Origin: Lachnospiraceae bacterium
GTDB lineage: Bacteria > Bacillota > Clostridia > Lachnospirales > Lachnospiraceae
DNA length: 33,406 nucleotides
Direction: 5' to 3'
NCBI GenBank assembly: GCA_011958945.1
Contig: BLLT01000019.1
Span: 1 to 33,406, forward strand
Under the pieces are notes generated by a model. That model saw nothing but the letters and a program-made list of their open reading frames with translations, was not told where the DNA came from and made no database searches. The translations under genes and the position numbers were made by a program. This document shows positions 1 to 7,746 of the stretch, one piece after another (the stretch's first letter is position 1; each line of letters opens with the position of its first letter).

Positions 1-1
1 G

Positions 2-1459
2 ATTAAACAGATTCTGATCAATATTCTCAGCAATGCCATAAAGTTTACGAAGACAGGATATGTGCGTGCCTATATCACCGGAAAACCTGGAAGGAATGCG
101 GATGAGGAATTGATTACCTTCCGGGTGGAGGATACAGGGTGCGGTATTAAGGAGGAAGACCTTGGGAAGATTTTCGAAGATTTCCGGCAAGTGGATTCCA
201 AGCGTAATCGCAGTACGGAGGGCACCGGACTGGGGCTTGCCATTGTGAAGCAGCTGGTGGAACTGATGGAGGGTACCATTAAGGTGGAAAGCACTTACGG
301 CGAAGGAACGCAGGTTACGATTACGATTCCGCAGAAAATCGTAGACACATGCCCGGTTTCGGAGATGCCAAAGATGGTGCAGGCAGAGCGGAAAATAGGT
401 GATATTTTTGCGGCACCGGATGTGAAAGTGCTTATCGTGGATGACAATGCAATCAATCGTAAGGTGGCCAGAGGATTTTTGAAAAATTATGCTTTTGACC
501 TTACTGAGGCAGAAAGCGGGCCGGAGGCTATCGAATTGGTGCGTAGTGTCCGATATGACATTATCTTTATGGACCATATGATGCCGGGCATGGATGGTAT
601 TGAGGCAGTGGAGATTATTCGCAGGGATTGCGGTGAAAATGGAACAGCCCCTATAGTAGTGGCATTGACAGCCAATGCCATGGAAGGCATGCGGGAACAT
701 TTTCTCTCATGCGGATTCCAGGATTTTATTGCAAAACCGCTTGACAGGAAAGAACTGAACCAACTTTTACTGCGTTGGGTGCCTGAAGAGCGCAGACAGA
801 AGGGGAATGGAGAAGAAGAGGCTAAATCGCCTGAGTTAGCAGAATTCCAAATCGATGGGGTGGATATGAATGCTGCGATGCAATATTATTCCGGCGATGC
901 GGACGGGTTTGCGGAACTGTTAGAACTTTATTGCATAGATGGGAAACGCAAGGTAAAGCTTTTGCGGGAATTGGTGGAATCGGATATTTTACGCTATAAG
1001 ATAGAAGTGCATGGACTTAAGAGCGCATCTGCCAATATCGGGGCCATGGAGGTTTCCGCCCTGGCCCGTGCGCAGGAAAACGCTGCCACACAGGGAGATA
1101 TGGAATTTATTTCCGGGCAATTCCCAATACTGCTGGCAGAATATGAGACTCTTTTAGAAAATATCGGACAGTTCCTGGAAATGCGTATGCAGGAGAAAGA
1201 CAGGAAGGAATTGCTTCCCCGCTTGTCAGTACAGGAGATAAAGAAACAGACTGCGGAAGCTTTGGAGGAATTGCAGCATTTCCGTTCACAGCCATGTGCG
1301 CAGAGAGTAAAGGAAATGCTGTTTCATGAGCTGCCAAAGGAAGTGGAAGAACGGCTTTCACAGATACAGGAACAGTTGAGGTTATATGAAGATGATAATG
1401 CGGAAGAACTGTTGAGCCAGCTGTTGATCATACTAGAAAAGGAGGAAGAGCATAAATGA
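2..1459 (+). CDS. Hybrid sensor histidine kinase, 3' part (HATPase-REC-HPt)
   Basis: The gene runs in from the left edge, so its sensor region and phospho-accepting His domain are not visible. What remains starts inside the ATPase domain at the N box (NAIKF, nt 32-46). It continues through the G1 box (VEDTGCGI), an F-box region and the G2 box (GTGLGLAI). A receiver domain follows (about nt 420-780), with acidic DD, the phospho-acceptor Asp in FMDHMMPG (codon 572-574), the Thr/Ala pair in ALTANA and Lys in AKPLD. A C-terminal HPt domain carries the phospho-His in HGLKSASANIG (codon 1010-1012). This is the usual order for a multistep phosphorelay (His-Asp-His-Asp). The final Asp acceptor may be the response regulator directly downstream, whose ATG overlaps this stop codon as ATGA. 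The last ~100 residues are charged and probably helical. The signal sensed cannot be told from this window. Confidence 0.9.
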   Translation: MKQILINILSNAIKFTKTGYVRAYITGKPGRNADEELITFRVEDTGCGIKEEDLGKIFEDFRQVDSKRNRSTEGTGLGLAIVKQLVELMEGTIKVESTYGEGTQVTITIPQKIVDTCPVSEMPKMVQAERKIGDIFAAPDVKVLIVDDNAINRKVARGFLKNYAFDLTEAESGPEAIELVRSVRYDIIFMDHMMPGMDGIEAVEIIRRDCGENGTAPIVVALTANAMEGMREHFLSCGFQDFIAKPLDRKELNQLLLRWVPEERRQKGNGEEEAKSPELAEFQIDGVDMNAAMQYYSGDADGFAELLELYCIDGKRKVKLLRELVESDILRYKIEVHGLKSASANIGAMEVSALARAQENAATQGDMEFISGQFPILLAEYETLLENIGQFLEMRMQEKDRKELLPRLSVQEIKKQTAEALEELQHFRSQPCAQRVKEMLFHELPKEVEERLSQIQEQLRLYEDDNAEELLSQLLIILEKEEEHK

Positions 1460-1917
1460 GTCAAATAGGGGATGGGGATTCTAAACAGCGAATTTTAGCG
1501 GTGGACGATGCCGCAATTATCCTGACACGAATTACAAATGCCTTACAGAATGATTATGAAGTGATTACCGTTAATTCTGGGGAACGGGCTTTGAAATATT
1601 TGGAGATGGAGAAACCCGATCTTATTTTGCTGGATATCCAAATGCCGCAAAAAAACGGTATTGAGACACTGCGGACAATCCGTGCCATGAAAGGGCGGGA
1701 AGATATACCGGTGATAATGCTTACAGGTGTGGAGGATAAGGATTTTGTATTAGAAAGCGCCAAACTGGGAATCTGCGACTACATATTGAAACCCTTTTAT
1801 TCTGAGGATTTGATAAAAAGAATCTGCCGGGTTTTTGAAAAGGAGGAAGAGGACAGCAAAAAGAGGGAAGAAGAGGACCGTATGAACCGTGAGAAAAGGC
1901 AGGAAGCGATAAGATAA
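1456..1917 (+). CDS. Single-domain response regulator (CheY-like receiver)
   Basis: This 153-residue protein is one receiver domain with no DNA-binding or enzymatic output domain. Visible residues are the acidic pair D17-D18, the phospho-acceptor D60 in LLDIQMP, Thr in MLTG and K112 in LKPF. The C-terminal ~25 residues are a highly charged Lys/Glu tail. The start ATG overlaps the kinase stop by 4 bases (ATGA), with an AAAGGAGGAAGAG Shine-Dalgarno region inside the kinase gene, so the two are translationally coupled. It could take phosphate from the kinase's HPt domain, act by protein-protein contact, or serve as a phosphate sink. The target is unknown. Confidence in the fold is very high; the pathway is inference. 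Confidence 0.92.
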   Translation: MSQIGDGDSKQRILAVDDAAIILTRITNALQNDYEVITVNSGERALKYLEMEKPDLILLDIQMPQKNGIETLRTIRAMKGREDIPVIMLTGVEDKDFVLESAKLGICDYILKPFYSEDLIKRICRVFEKEEEDSKKREEEDRMNREKRQEAIR

Positions 1918-1945
1918 ACAGAAGCCGTGCAGAAAGGGGGCAGTT

Positions 1946-4513
1946 ATGAAGGTTGTTATTATCGGCGGTGTGGCAGCCGGAACAAAAGTGGCCGCAAAGC
2001 TTAAGAGGGAAAAACCTCAGGACGAAATTGTTATTTACACAAAAGGGAAGGACATATCCTATGCGGGGTGCGGCCTCCCATACTACATCGGGGGCGCTAT
2101 AGAAACGGAAGAAGAGCTGATTGTAAATACCCCGGCTAAATTTATGGGTCTGACCGGCACACAGGTACATACTTGCAGTGAAGTAGTGGCAGTGGATGCA
2201 GGGGCGAAAACGATTACGGTAAAAGGGGATACACCGGAAACAGTAAGTTATGATAAGCTGGTTATAGCGGTGGGCGCACAGCCTTCCCTGCCGCCGGTGG
2301 AGGGAACAGGGCTTCCCGGCGTTTTTACGGTACGTACGCCGGAAGATGCTATCGGGGCCAGAAAATACGCAAAAGAGCATGAGTGCAGAAGGGCTGTGGT
2401 AGTAGGGGGAGGATTCATAGGGCTGGAGGTAGCCGAGAACCTTATGGTGCAAGGGTTATCCGTTACTGTTATGGATATGGCCGACCAGCTTATGCCCAAT
2501 ATTTTCGACAGTGAAATGGCAGATTATGCCCGCCGTAAACTTCAGGAAAAGGGAATGCGCATCCTGACAGGAACGGCTCTTCATGCCATTGACGGTGAGA
2601 AGGCGGTATGCGGAGTGCAGACAGGGGCGGGAACGCTGCCTGCGGATATGGTCATCCTGGCGGCGGGAATCCGCCCGGCAACCGGATTTTTAGGGGAATT
2701 GGGCCTGGAAATGGACAGGGGATGTATTGTTACAGATGAATATCAGCGCACGAATTTACCGGATATTTATGCGGTAGGCGACTGTGCGGTGGTAAAAAAC
2801 CGCATGACTGGCAAAAGACAGTGGTCAGCCATGGGTTCCACTGCGAATATTGCAGGGCGGGCATTGGCGCTGAATCTAAGCGGTGAGGAGACGGAGTATA
2901 AAGGGTGTCTGGGAACCGGCGTAGTAAAATTGATGGACGGCCTGAACGGGGCGAGGACTGGACTGACGGAGGCACAGGCCAAAGCGGAAGGGTTCCATAC
3001 GGTTACTGTTCTTTGCATCAGCGATGATAAAGCCCATTATTATCCCGGTTCTTCCATATTTATTACCAAGCTGATTGCCGATAGGGATAGCCATAGGCTT
3101 TTGGGAATGCAGGTAATCGGAGGCGGTGCCGTGGATAAAATGGCAGATATCGCCGTAACCGGGATTTCCATGGGCTGTAAAGCGGAAGACTTTATTACCA
3201 TGGATTTTGCCTATGCACCGCCGTTTTCTACGGCGATTCATCCCTTTGCCGCTGCCTGCAGCATTCTGGCAAATAAGATGAGCGGGCGGATAGAGTCCTT
3301 TACCCCTGTGGAATATGCGGCGGGTGCGGCGAATGGTTACCGGTTGATTGATGCCCATCCGGCGCCCACATTACCGGGCGCGGAATGGCTTAACCTGGCC
3401 AAGGCAGCGGAGGCGTTGGAAAAATACGGAAAAGACGATAAGTTATTGCTCGTATGTGCAAGGGGGAAAAGGGGGTATCTGGCGCAGAACAAGCTGCGTG
3501 CCCTTGGGTTTACCAATACCCGCGTGCTGGAAGGGGGTGCTACTTTTAATGTAATAAAAAGGGCAGTTCCCGCAGGGGGGAAATTGCCGCCGGAAGAGAT
3601 TAAACGGGTAAAAGGGCTGGGATGTTTACAGGATAAACGTTTTAGCGATGTATTCAATGTGCGCATCATTACGAAAAACGGAAAGATTACGGCGCAGGAG
3701 CACCGGACAGTAGCGGAGGCGGCAGAACGTTTCGGCAGCGGCGAAATCACAATGACCACCCGCCTGACTATGGAGATTCAAGGTGTTCCTTATGATAAGC
3801 TGGATTCGCTGTTCGAGTATCTGGCGGAACATAATCTGGAAACAGGGGGTACCGGCTCTTTGGTGCGTCCGGTAGTATCCTGCAAAGGGACCACTTGCCA
3901 ATATGGATTAATCGATACTTTTGATTTGAGCGAGAAGCTGCACGAGCGCTTCTATAAAGGCTACCATAGCGTAACTCTGCCCCACAAATTTAAAATTGCG
4001 GTAGGGGGATGCCCGAATAATTGTGTAAAGCCGGATTTGAATGATTTGGGGATTATAGGACAGAGGGTACCGCTCTTTGATTTCTCCAAGTGCCGGGGCT
4101 GCAAAAAGTGTCAGGTGGAAACAGCCTGCCCGGTGAAAGTGGCAAAGGTGGAAGATGGTATGCTGAAGGTGGATGGCAGCGAATGTAACGGCTGCGGGCG
4201 GTGCAAAGGGAAATGCCCGTTCGGCGTGACAGAAGAATATACCAATGGCTATAGGATATACATCGGCGGAAGATGGGGGAAAAAGATTGCCAACGGGCGT
4301 CCGTTAGATAAATTGTTTATAAATGAAGAAGAGGTTCTGGATACAGTGGAACGGGCTATCCTGTTCTTTAGGGATGAAGGAATTGCCGGCGAGCGTTTTG
4401 CGGATACGGTGAACCGGCTGGGATTTGATTATGTACAGGATAAACTGCTTCATGGGAGCATAGATAAGTCCGCGGTGCTGGTTAAGAAAGTAAAAGGCGG
4501 CGCAACCTGCTGA
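1946..4513 (+). CDS. Four-module redox enzyme: CoA-disulfide/persulfide reductase-like flavoprotein + rhodanese + sulfite-reductase-like + 2[4Fe-4S]
   Basis: The 855-residue protein begins with an FAD/NAD(P)H pyridine nucleotide-disulfide oxidoreductase core: GGVAAG at 7-12, the redox Cys42 in YAGCGLPYYIGG as in CoA-disulfide reductase and NADH oxidase, a second Rossmann motif VVVGGGFIGLEVAE near 150, and an FAD site AVGDCA near 276. A rhodanese domain follows (about 460-545) with catalytic Cys504 in CARGKRG. Residues ~560-700 resemble the siroheme/Fe4S half of nitrite and sulfite reductases, with cysteines 646, 651, 689 and 693 (VGGCPNNC). Next is a 2[4Fe-4S] ferredoxin region with Cys716/719/722/728 and Cys747/750/753/757. 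FAD cores fused to rhodanese act on CoA persulfides and polysulfides; the added module suggests electrons are passed to a sulfur or nitrogen oxyanion, or that a siroheme-like site is used. That last step is inference. SD GAAAGGGGG precedes the ATG, 28 nt after the regulator. Confidence 0.85.
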   Translation: MKVVIIGGVAAGTKVAAKLKREKPQDEIVIYTKGKDISYAGCGLPYYIGGAIETEEELIVNTPAKFMGLTGTQVHTCSEVVAVDAGAKTITVKGDTPETVSYDKLVIAVGAQPSLPPVEGTGLPGVFTVRTPEDAIGARKYAKEHECRRAVVVGGGFIGLEVAENLMVQGLSVTVMDMADQLMPNIFDSEMADYARRKLQEKGMRILTGTALHAIDGEKAVCGVQTGAGTLPADMVILAAGIRPATGFLGELGLEMDRGCIVTDEYQRTNLPDIYAVGDCAVVKNRMTGKRQWSAMGSTANIAGRALALNLSGEETEYKGCLGTGVVKLMDGLNGARTGLTEAQAKAEGFHTVTVLCISDDKAHYYPGSSIFITKLIADRDSHRLLGMQVIGGGAVDKMADIAVTGISMGCKAEDFITMDFAYAPPFSTAIHPFAAACSILANKMSGRIESFTPVEYAAGAANGYRLIDAHPAPTLPGAEWLNLAKAAEALEKYGKDDKLLLVCARGKRGYLAQNKLRALGFTNTRVLEGGATFNVIKRAVPAGGKLPPEEIKRVKGLGCLQDKRFSDVFNVRIITKNGKITAQEHRTVAEAAERFGSGEITMTTRLTMEIQGVPYDKLDSLFEYLAEHNLETGGTGSLVRPVVSCKGTTCQYGLIDTFDLSEKLHERFYKGYHSVTLPHKFKIAVGGCPNNCVKPDLNDLGIIGQRVPLFDFSKCRGCKKCQVETACPVKVAKVEDGMLKVDGSECNGCGRCKGKCPFGVTEEYTNGYRIYIGGRWGKKIANGRPLDKLFINEEEVLDTVERAILFFRDEGIAGERFADTVNRLGFDYVQDKLLHGSIDKSAVLVKKVKGGATC

Positions 4514-4540
4514 TGAAGCAGTTTACGGAGGAAGTAGGAA

Positions 4541-5629
4541 ATGAATTGGCATGAGAAGCCGGTAAGGCGTTTGGGCGCTTGGCTGCTGGCCCTTTGCCTG
4601 GTATCCTGTTGTTTCACGGCCTGTGGGGAGACGGAAAATCAGGCGGTACAAGGAGGCCAGGCAGAAAAGGGTGAAAAAGGGTTTCCGGAAGGGCAGGAGG
4701 AAGGAGCAATCCGAAAGGACGAGATAAGCCAGGGAAGCGGGGAATCACAGGGAGAGACAGGGGAAGAAAAGGAAGCCGCTGACGGTGTTTTATACCGGTT
4801 TACGGATGATTTGGGAAGAGAGGTTGCCGTGGACTCCATAGAGCGGGTGGCCGCACTGCTGGGCAGCTATGCAGATATGTGGGTGTTGGCAGGGGGCCAG
4901 GTGTGCGCGGCGCCAATCGATGCCTTTGAGGATTTCGATTTGCCCTTATCGGAAGATACGGTGAATTTAGGCGAGACAAAGAGGCTTAGCCTGGAGCAGC
5001 TGTTGGCCAGCAATCCTGATTTTGTGCTGGCCAGCACCAATACGCCGCAGCATCTGGAATGGCAGCAGGCATTGGAAGGGGCAGGGATAACGGTTGCCTA
5101 CTTCGATGTGGCCTGCTTCCAGGATTATTTGAGGATGCTGAAAATATGTACGGAAATTACGGGAAAGCCGGATCGTTATGAGCAGTACGGCATAGATATC
5201 CAGAAGCGGATTGATGAGATTTTGGAACGCAATTTAGGTGCTGCGCCGAAAACGGTACTGGTAATGCGTGCATCGGCCACCAGCATACGGGCGAAGAACA
5301 GCGAAGGAAATGTGCTGGGGGAAATGGTGGAGAGTTTTGGCTGCATCAATATTGCCGATGGGGATGAAAGCCTGTTGGAGAATTTGAGCATAGAAAGCAT
5401 TATGCTGCAGAATCCGGACAGGATTTTGATTGTGCAGTCCGGGGATGATTTGGAGGGAACGAAACAGAATATTGAAAATATGTTCCGGGAGAATCCCCTT
5501 TGGAAGGAACTGGATGCGGTGAAGAACGGACATATATACCTTTTGGATAAGCATCTTTATAACTTAAAGCCGAATGCGCACTGGGCCAAAGCCTATGAGC
5601 AGCTGGAGGAGTTTTTGTATGGGGAATAA
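4541..5629 (+). CDS. ABC importer substrate-binding lipoprotein (iron-chelate/cobalamin type)
   Basis: The protein has 362 residues. The N-terminus shows a positive region, a hydrophobic stretch (LGAWLLALCLVSC) and a lipobox-like FTAC-G, so it is exported and lipid-anchored on the outer face of the membrane. A Gly/Glu/Gln-rich linker of about 55 residues separates the anchor from the binding domain. That domain opens with YRFTDDLGREV, the typical start of the periplasmic-binding-protein 2 family that binds siderophores, heme or cobalamin. Later segments (LGETKRLSLEQLLASNPDFVLAS, split here for reading, and NPLWKELDAVKNGHIYLLD near the C-terminus) fit that family too. SD GGAGG lies 9-13 nt before the ATG. 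The permease gene starts inside its last codons and the ATPase gene follows, giving a full import operon. The ligand cannot be named from sequence. Confidence 0.9.
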   Translation: MNWHEKPVRRLGAWLLALCLVSCCFTACGETENQAVQGGQAEKGEKGFPEGQEEGAIRKDEISQGSGESQGETGEEKEAADGVLYRFTDDLGREVAVDSIERVAALLGSYADMWVLAGGQVCAAPIDAFEDFDLPLSEDTVNLGETKRLSLEQLLASNPDFVLASTNTPQHLEWQQALEGAGITVAYFDVACFQDYLRMLKICTEITGKPDRYEQYGIDIQKRIDEILERNLGAAPKTVLVMRASATSIRAKNSEGNVLGEMVESFGCINIADGDESLLENLSIESIMLQNPDRILIVQSGDDLEGTKQNIENMFRENPLWKELDAVKNGHIYLLDKHLYNLKPNAHWAKAYEQLEEFLYGE

Positions 5630-6641
5630 GAAGCGTGGCTGGTATTTGCTGCTTGGCAGCGTTTTTCTGCTCAGCCTGTCGATTGCCGTCTTGAGCCTCT
5701 GTCTGGGAACGATTTGTTTTTCTCCGGGGGAACTGGTGAAGCTGTTATGGGGGAAAGGGAATAGCGCCGCAGGCAGTGCGGATGTTATGAGCCGGGGAAT
5801 CCTGCTTTATGCAAGGCTTCCCCGTACTTTTGCCTCTCTTTTGGCCGGCGGGGCGTTGGCGGTATCGGGTGCGGTGCTGCAGAACGTGCTTGCCAATAAG
5901 CTGGCAGCGCCCGGCATCATTGGTATCAATGCGGGGGCTGGTCTGGGGGTTACTGTTTGCTGCGGTCTGGGGATTTTGTCAGGATTCGCGGTTTCCTTTG
6001 CGGCATTTGCGGGAAGTCTGATTACAGTCATTCTCATTACCTTATTTTCCAGCCGGACCAATGCTTCCAAAACAACTGTGATTTTAGGGGGTGTGGCGTT
6101 AAACAGTATTCTAAACGCAATATGTGAATCTATAACGGTATTGGATACGGATGCGGCCATGCTCAACATAGATTTCCGGGTAGGCGGCTTTTCGGCAGTT
6201 TCCTATGTCCGGCTGATTCCGGCCGCGGTGCTGATTTTGGCTGCCCTGGCGGTATTGTTTACCCTTTGCAATGAACTGGATGTGGTGACGCTGGGGGATG
6301 AAACGGCCAGGGGCGTTGGAATGCAGGTAGGGAAATACCGCATTATCTTTTTATTATTGGCAGCGATGTTGGCAGGGGCGGCGGTAAGCTTTGCCGGGCT
6401 GCTGGGATTTATCGGGCTGATTGTGCCTCATTTTGTCCGGAGATTTACCGGCAATGAAAGCGGAAAGCTTTTGCCCCTTTGTGCGGTGGCAGGGGCCGGT
6501 TTTGTAACTCTTTGCGATATGGTATCCAGGTTGTTGTTTGCTCCCTACGAACTTCCAGTGGGTATTTTGATGTCAGTAATCGGCGGGCCGGTGTTTTTAT
6601 TCCTTTTGGTGAGGTATAAAGGGGGGCATCGGTATGATTGA
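5619..6641 (+). CDS. FecCD-family ABC importer permease
   Basis: I chose the ATG at 5619, not the in-frame ATG at 5574, because GGAGG at 5605-5609 sits 9 nt upstream and the product (340 residues, MGNKKRGWYLLLG...) has the family's usual length. The gene overlaps the binding-protein gene by 11 nt. The protein is strongly hydrophobic with about ten membrane segments. Recognisable FecCD features are RLPRTFASLLAGGALAVSGA near 60-80, followed by QNVLANKLAAPGIIGINAGAG, and a late LLGFIGLIVPHFVR segment. That last segment is the conserved loop contacting the ATPase. It forms the membrane channel of a siderophore/heme/vitamin B12-type importer, normally as a homodimer. With the lipoprotein upstream and ATPase downstream the transporter is complete. 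Confidence 0.93.
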   Translation: MGNKKRGWYLLLGSVFLLSLSIAVLSLCLGTICFSPGELVKLLWGKGNSAAGSADVMSRGILLYARLPRTFASLLAGGALAVSGAVLQNVLANKLAAPGIIGINAGAGLGVTVCCGLGILSGFAVSFAAFAGSLITVILITLFSSRTNASKTTVILGGVALNSILNAICESITVLDTDAAMLNIDFRVGGFSAVSYVRLIPAAVLILAALAVLFTLCNELDVVTLGDETARGVGMQVGKYRIIFLLLAAMLAGAAVSFAGLLGFIGLIVPHFVRRFTGNESGKLLPLCAVAGAGFVTLCDMVSRLLFAPYELPVGILMSVIGGPVFLFLLVRYKGGHRYD

Positions 6642-7395
6642 AATGAAAAATGTGGCTGCAGGCTATGGGAAGAACCAGGTGCTCCATGGAGTGAACCTAA
6701 GGGCAAAGCAAGGAAAAATAACTACGCTAATCGGCAGTAACGGCAGCGGAAAGAGTACGCTGCTTCATACAATGCTGAAAGTAATTCCGCTGATGGACGG
6801 GGATATCATGGTGGACGGCATGTCGATAAAGAGTATGGCACAACCGGAACTGGCCAGGAAAATAGCCTATTTGCCCCAAGGGAAAAATGTGCCGGACATA
6901 TCGGCAGGGAGGCTGGTCCTTCATGGGAGATTTCCCTATTTAAGTTATCCCAGGAAGTACAAAAAGCAGGACTTCCACATCGCGGAAGAAGCGATGGAAA
7001 AGCTGGGGATTTCCAATTTCAAAGATAAGCAGATGGCGGAACTTTCCGGGGGCATGCGGCAGAAGGTATATATAGCCATGGCGTTGGCACAGCAGGCGCC
7101 GGCCATTGTTATGGATGAGCCTACCACCTATCTGGATATCGGCCAGCAGTTAAAATTTGCAGGGATGATAAAAGGGTTGTCGCAGGATGGCAAAACAGTG
7201 ATTCTTGTGCTCCATGATATATTGCTGGCCTTGAAAATATCGGATTGGATAGCCGTGATGTGGAACGGAAAGATTGTGGAAGAGGGAACGCCTGGAGAAA
7301 TCCTGGATTCGTGTGTGATACCAAGGATTTATGGAGTGGATGTGAAGGAAGCCAGGACGGATTTTGGGGTGCAGTATTTTTATGAGGAAGCGTGA
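6634..7395 (+). CDS. ABC importer ATPase (FepC/BtuD type)
   Basis: The 253-residue protein has every ABC motif. Walker A GSNGSGKST is at 34-42; the Q-loop lies in AYLPQG, the signature is LSGGMRQKV, Walker B is AIVMDEPT, the D-loop is TYLD and the switch His is in LVLHD. It powers import through the FecCD permease. The start overlaps the permease stop by 8 nt (ATGATTGA), so expression is coupled. The GGTATG context and upstream AAAGGGGGG give a strong ribosome site. The three-gene order binding protein, permease, ATPase is standard for iron-chelate and cobalamin uptake. The operon probably begins further upstream with the redox enzyme, only 27 nt from the lipoprotein gene, which suggests that iron supply and the Fe-S/siroheme-like enzyme are linked. 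That link is inference. Confidence 0.94.
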   Translation: MIEMKNVAAGYGKNQVLHGVNLRAKQGKITTLIGSNGSGKSTLLHTMLKVIPLMDGDIMVDGMSIKSMAQPELARKIAYLPQGKNVPDISAGRLVLHGRFPYLSYPRKYKKQDFHIAEEAMEKLGISNFKDKQMAELSGGMRQKVYIAMALAQQAPAIVMDEPTTYLDIGQQLKFAGMIKGLSQDGKTVILVLHDILLALKISDWIAVMWNGKIVEEGTPGEILDSCVIPRIYGVDVKEARTDFGVQYFYEEA

Positions 7396-7439
7396 AAAGC
7401 ATTTGTTACCAAAAATCTTAATTATACCAAATTTTTCAG

Positions 7440-7468
7440 TTGTATTTTATATAATGATTGGATATAAT
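7440..7468 (+). promoter_or_regulatory. Sigma-A promoter of the putative 6S RNA
   Basis: TTGTAT (7440-7445) and TATAAT (7463-7468) are separated by exactly 17 bp. The predicted transcript start is near 7475, at the 5' edge of the long RNA stem described next. A second TATAAT-like string at 7450-7455 lies in the spacer. Confidence 0.7.
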
Positions 7469-7474
7469 AGAGAT

Positions 7475-7660
7475 AACCTGAAATGTGCGACAACTCTTGT
7501 TATTTTGAACCTACATTTACTTTAAACGGGATTCCTACATTGCCCTGTGGCTGTCAAGCCCCCACTCTTTGAGGATTGGAGGGGAAGACAAAAGCAAGGT
7601 TGCGGTTACCCACCTAGCATGGGCTAGGAGTCAAAGTACAAGAAACGGCATTTCGGGGGT
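7475..7660 (+). ncRNA. ssrS: Probable 6S RNA
   Basis: This ~186-nt stretch has no open frame with a ribosome site but folds by hand into a long irregular rod. CCTGAAATG (7477-7485) pairs with CATTTCGGG (7649-7657), with one G-U pair. CTTGT (7496-7500) pairs with ACAAG (7638-7642), TTTGA (7504-7508) with TCAAA (7631-7635), and CCTA (7510-7513) with TAGG (7625-7628). GTC and CCCC segments around 7551-7562 pair with GGGG and GAC around 7580-7589. The TAGG strand can instead form the hairpin CCTAGC-ATGG-GCTAGG (7613-7628). Length, a closing stem, an unpaired central region and a rearranging 3' hairpin fit 6S RNA, which sequesters sigma-A RNA polymerase and refolds on product-RNA synthesis. The family call is from structure and general resemblance, not a covariance search. 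Confidence 0.6.
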
Positions 7661-7664
7661 ACAT

Positions 7665-7676
7665 GTAGTATACTAC
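7665..7676. repeat. 12-bp perfect palindrome GTAGTATACTAC
   Basis: A self-complementary 12-mer lies between the end of the putative 6S rod and the terminator. It may be part of the 3' trailer structure or a dimeric protein site. No function can be assigned. Confidence 0.4.
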
Positions 7677-7681
7677 AAAAG

Positions 7682-7710
7682 AAAAAAGCAGCCGATACGG
7701 CTGCTTTTTT
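7682..7710 (+). terminator. Strong Rho-independent terminator
   Basis: AAAAAAGCAGCCG (7682-7694) and CGGCTGCTTTTTT (7698-7710) form a perfect 13-bp inverted repeat with an ATA loop. The 7 G/C-containing core pairs are followed by six T. The A-tract on the 5' side makes it usable on both strands, but its position suggests that it ends the 6S-like transcript and insulates the next gene. Confidence 0.92.
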
Positions 7711-7746
7711 GGCGGGCGGAATAGAATTGGAACAGGGAGACAGGGG

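Noticed and set aside
1721-2452. A 243-codon minus-strand frame across the regulator and flavoprotein genes
   Set aside because: It crosses the gap between two confident genes on the other strand and has no family resemblance.
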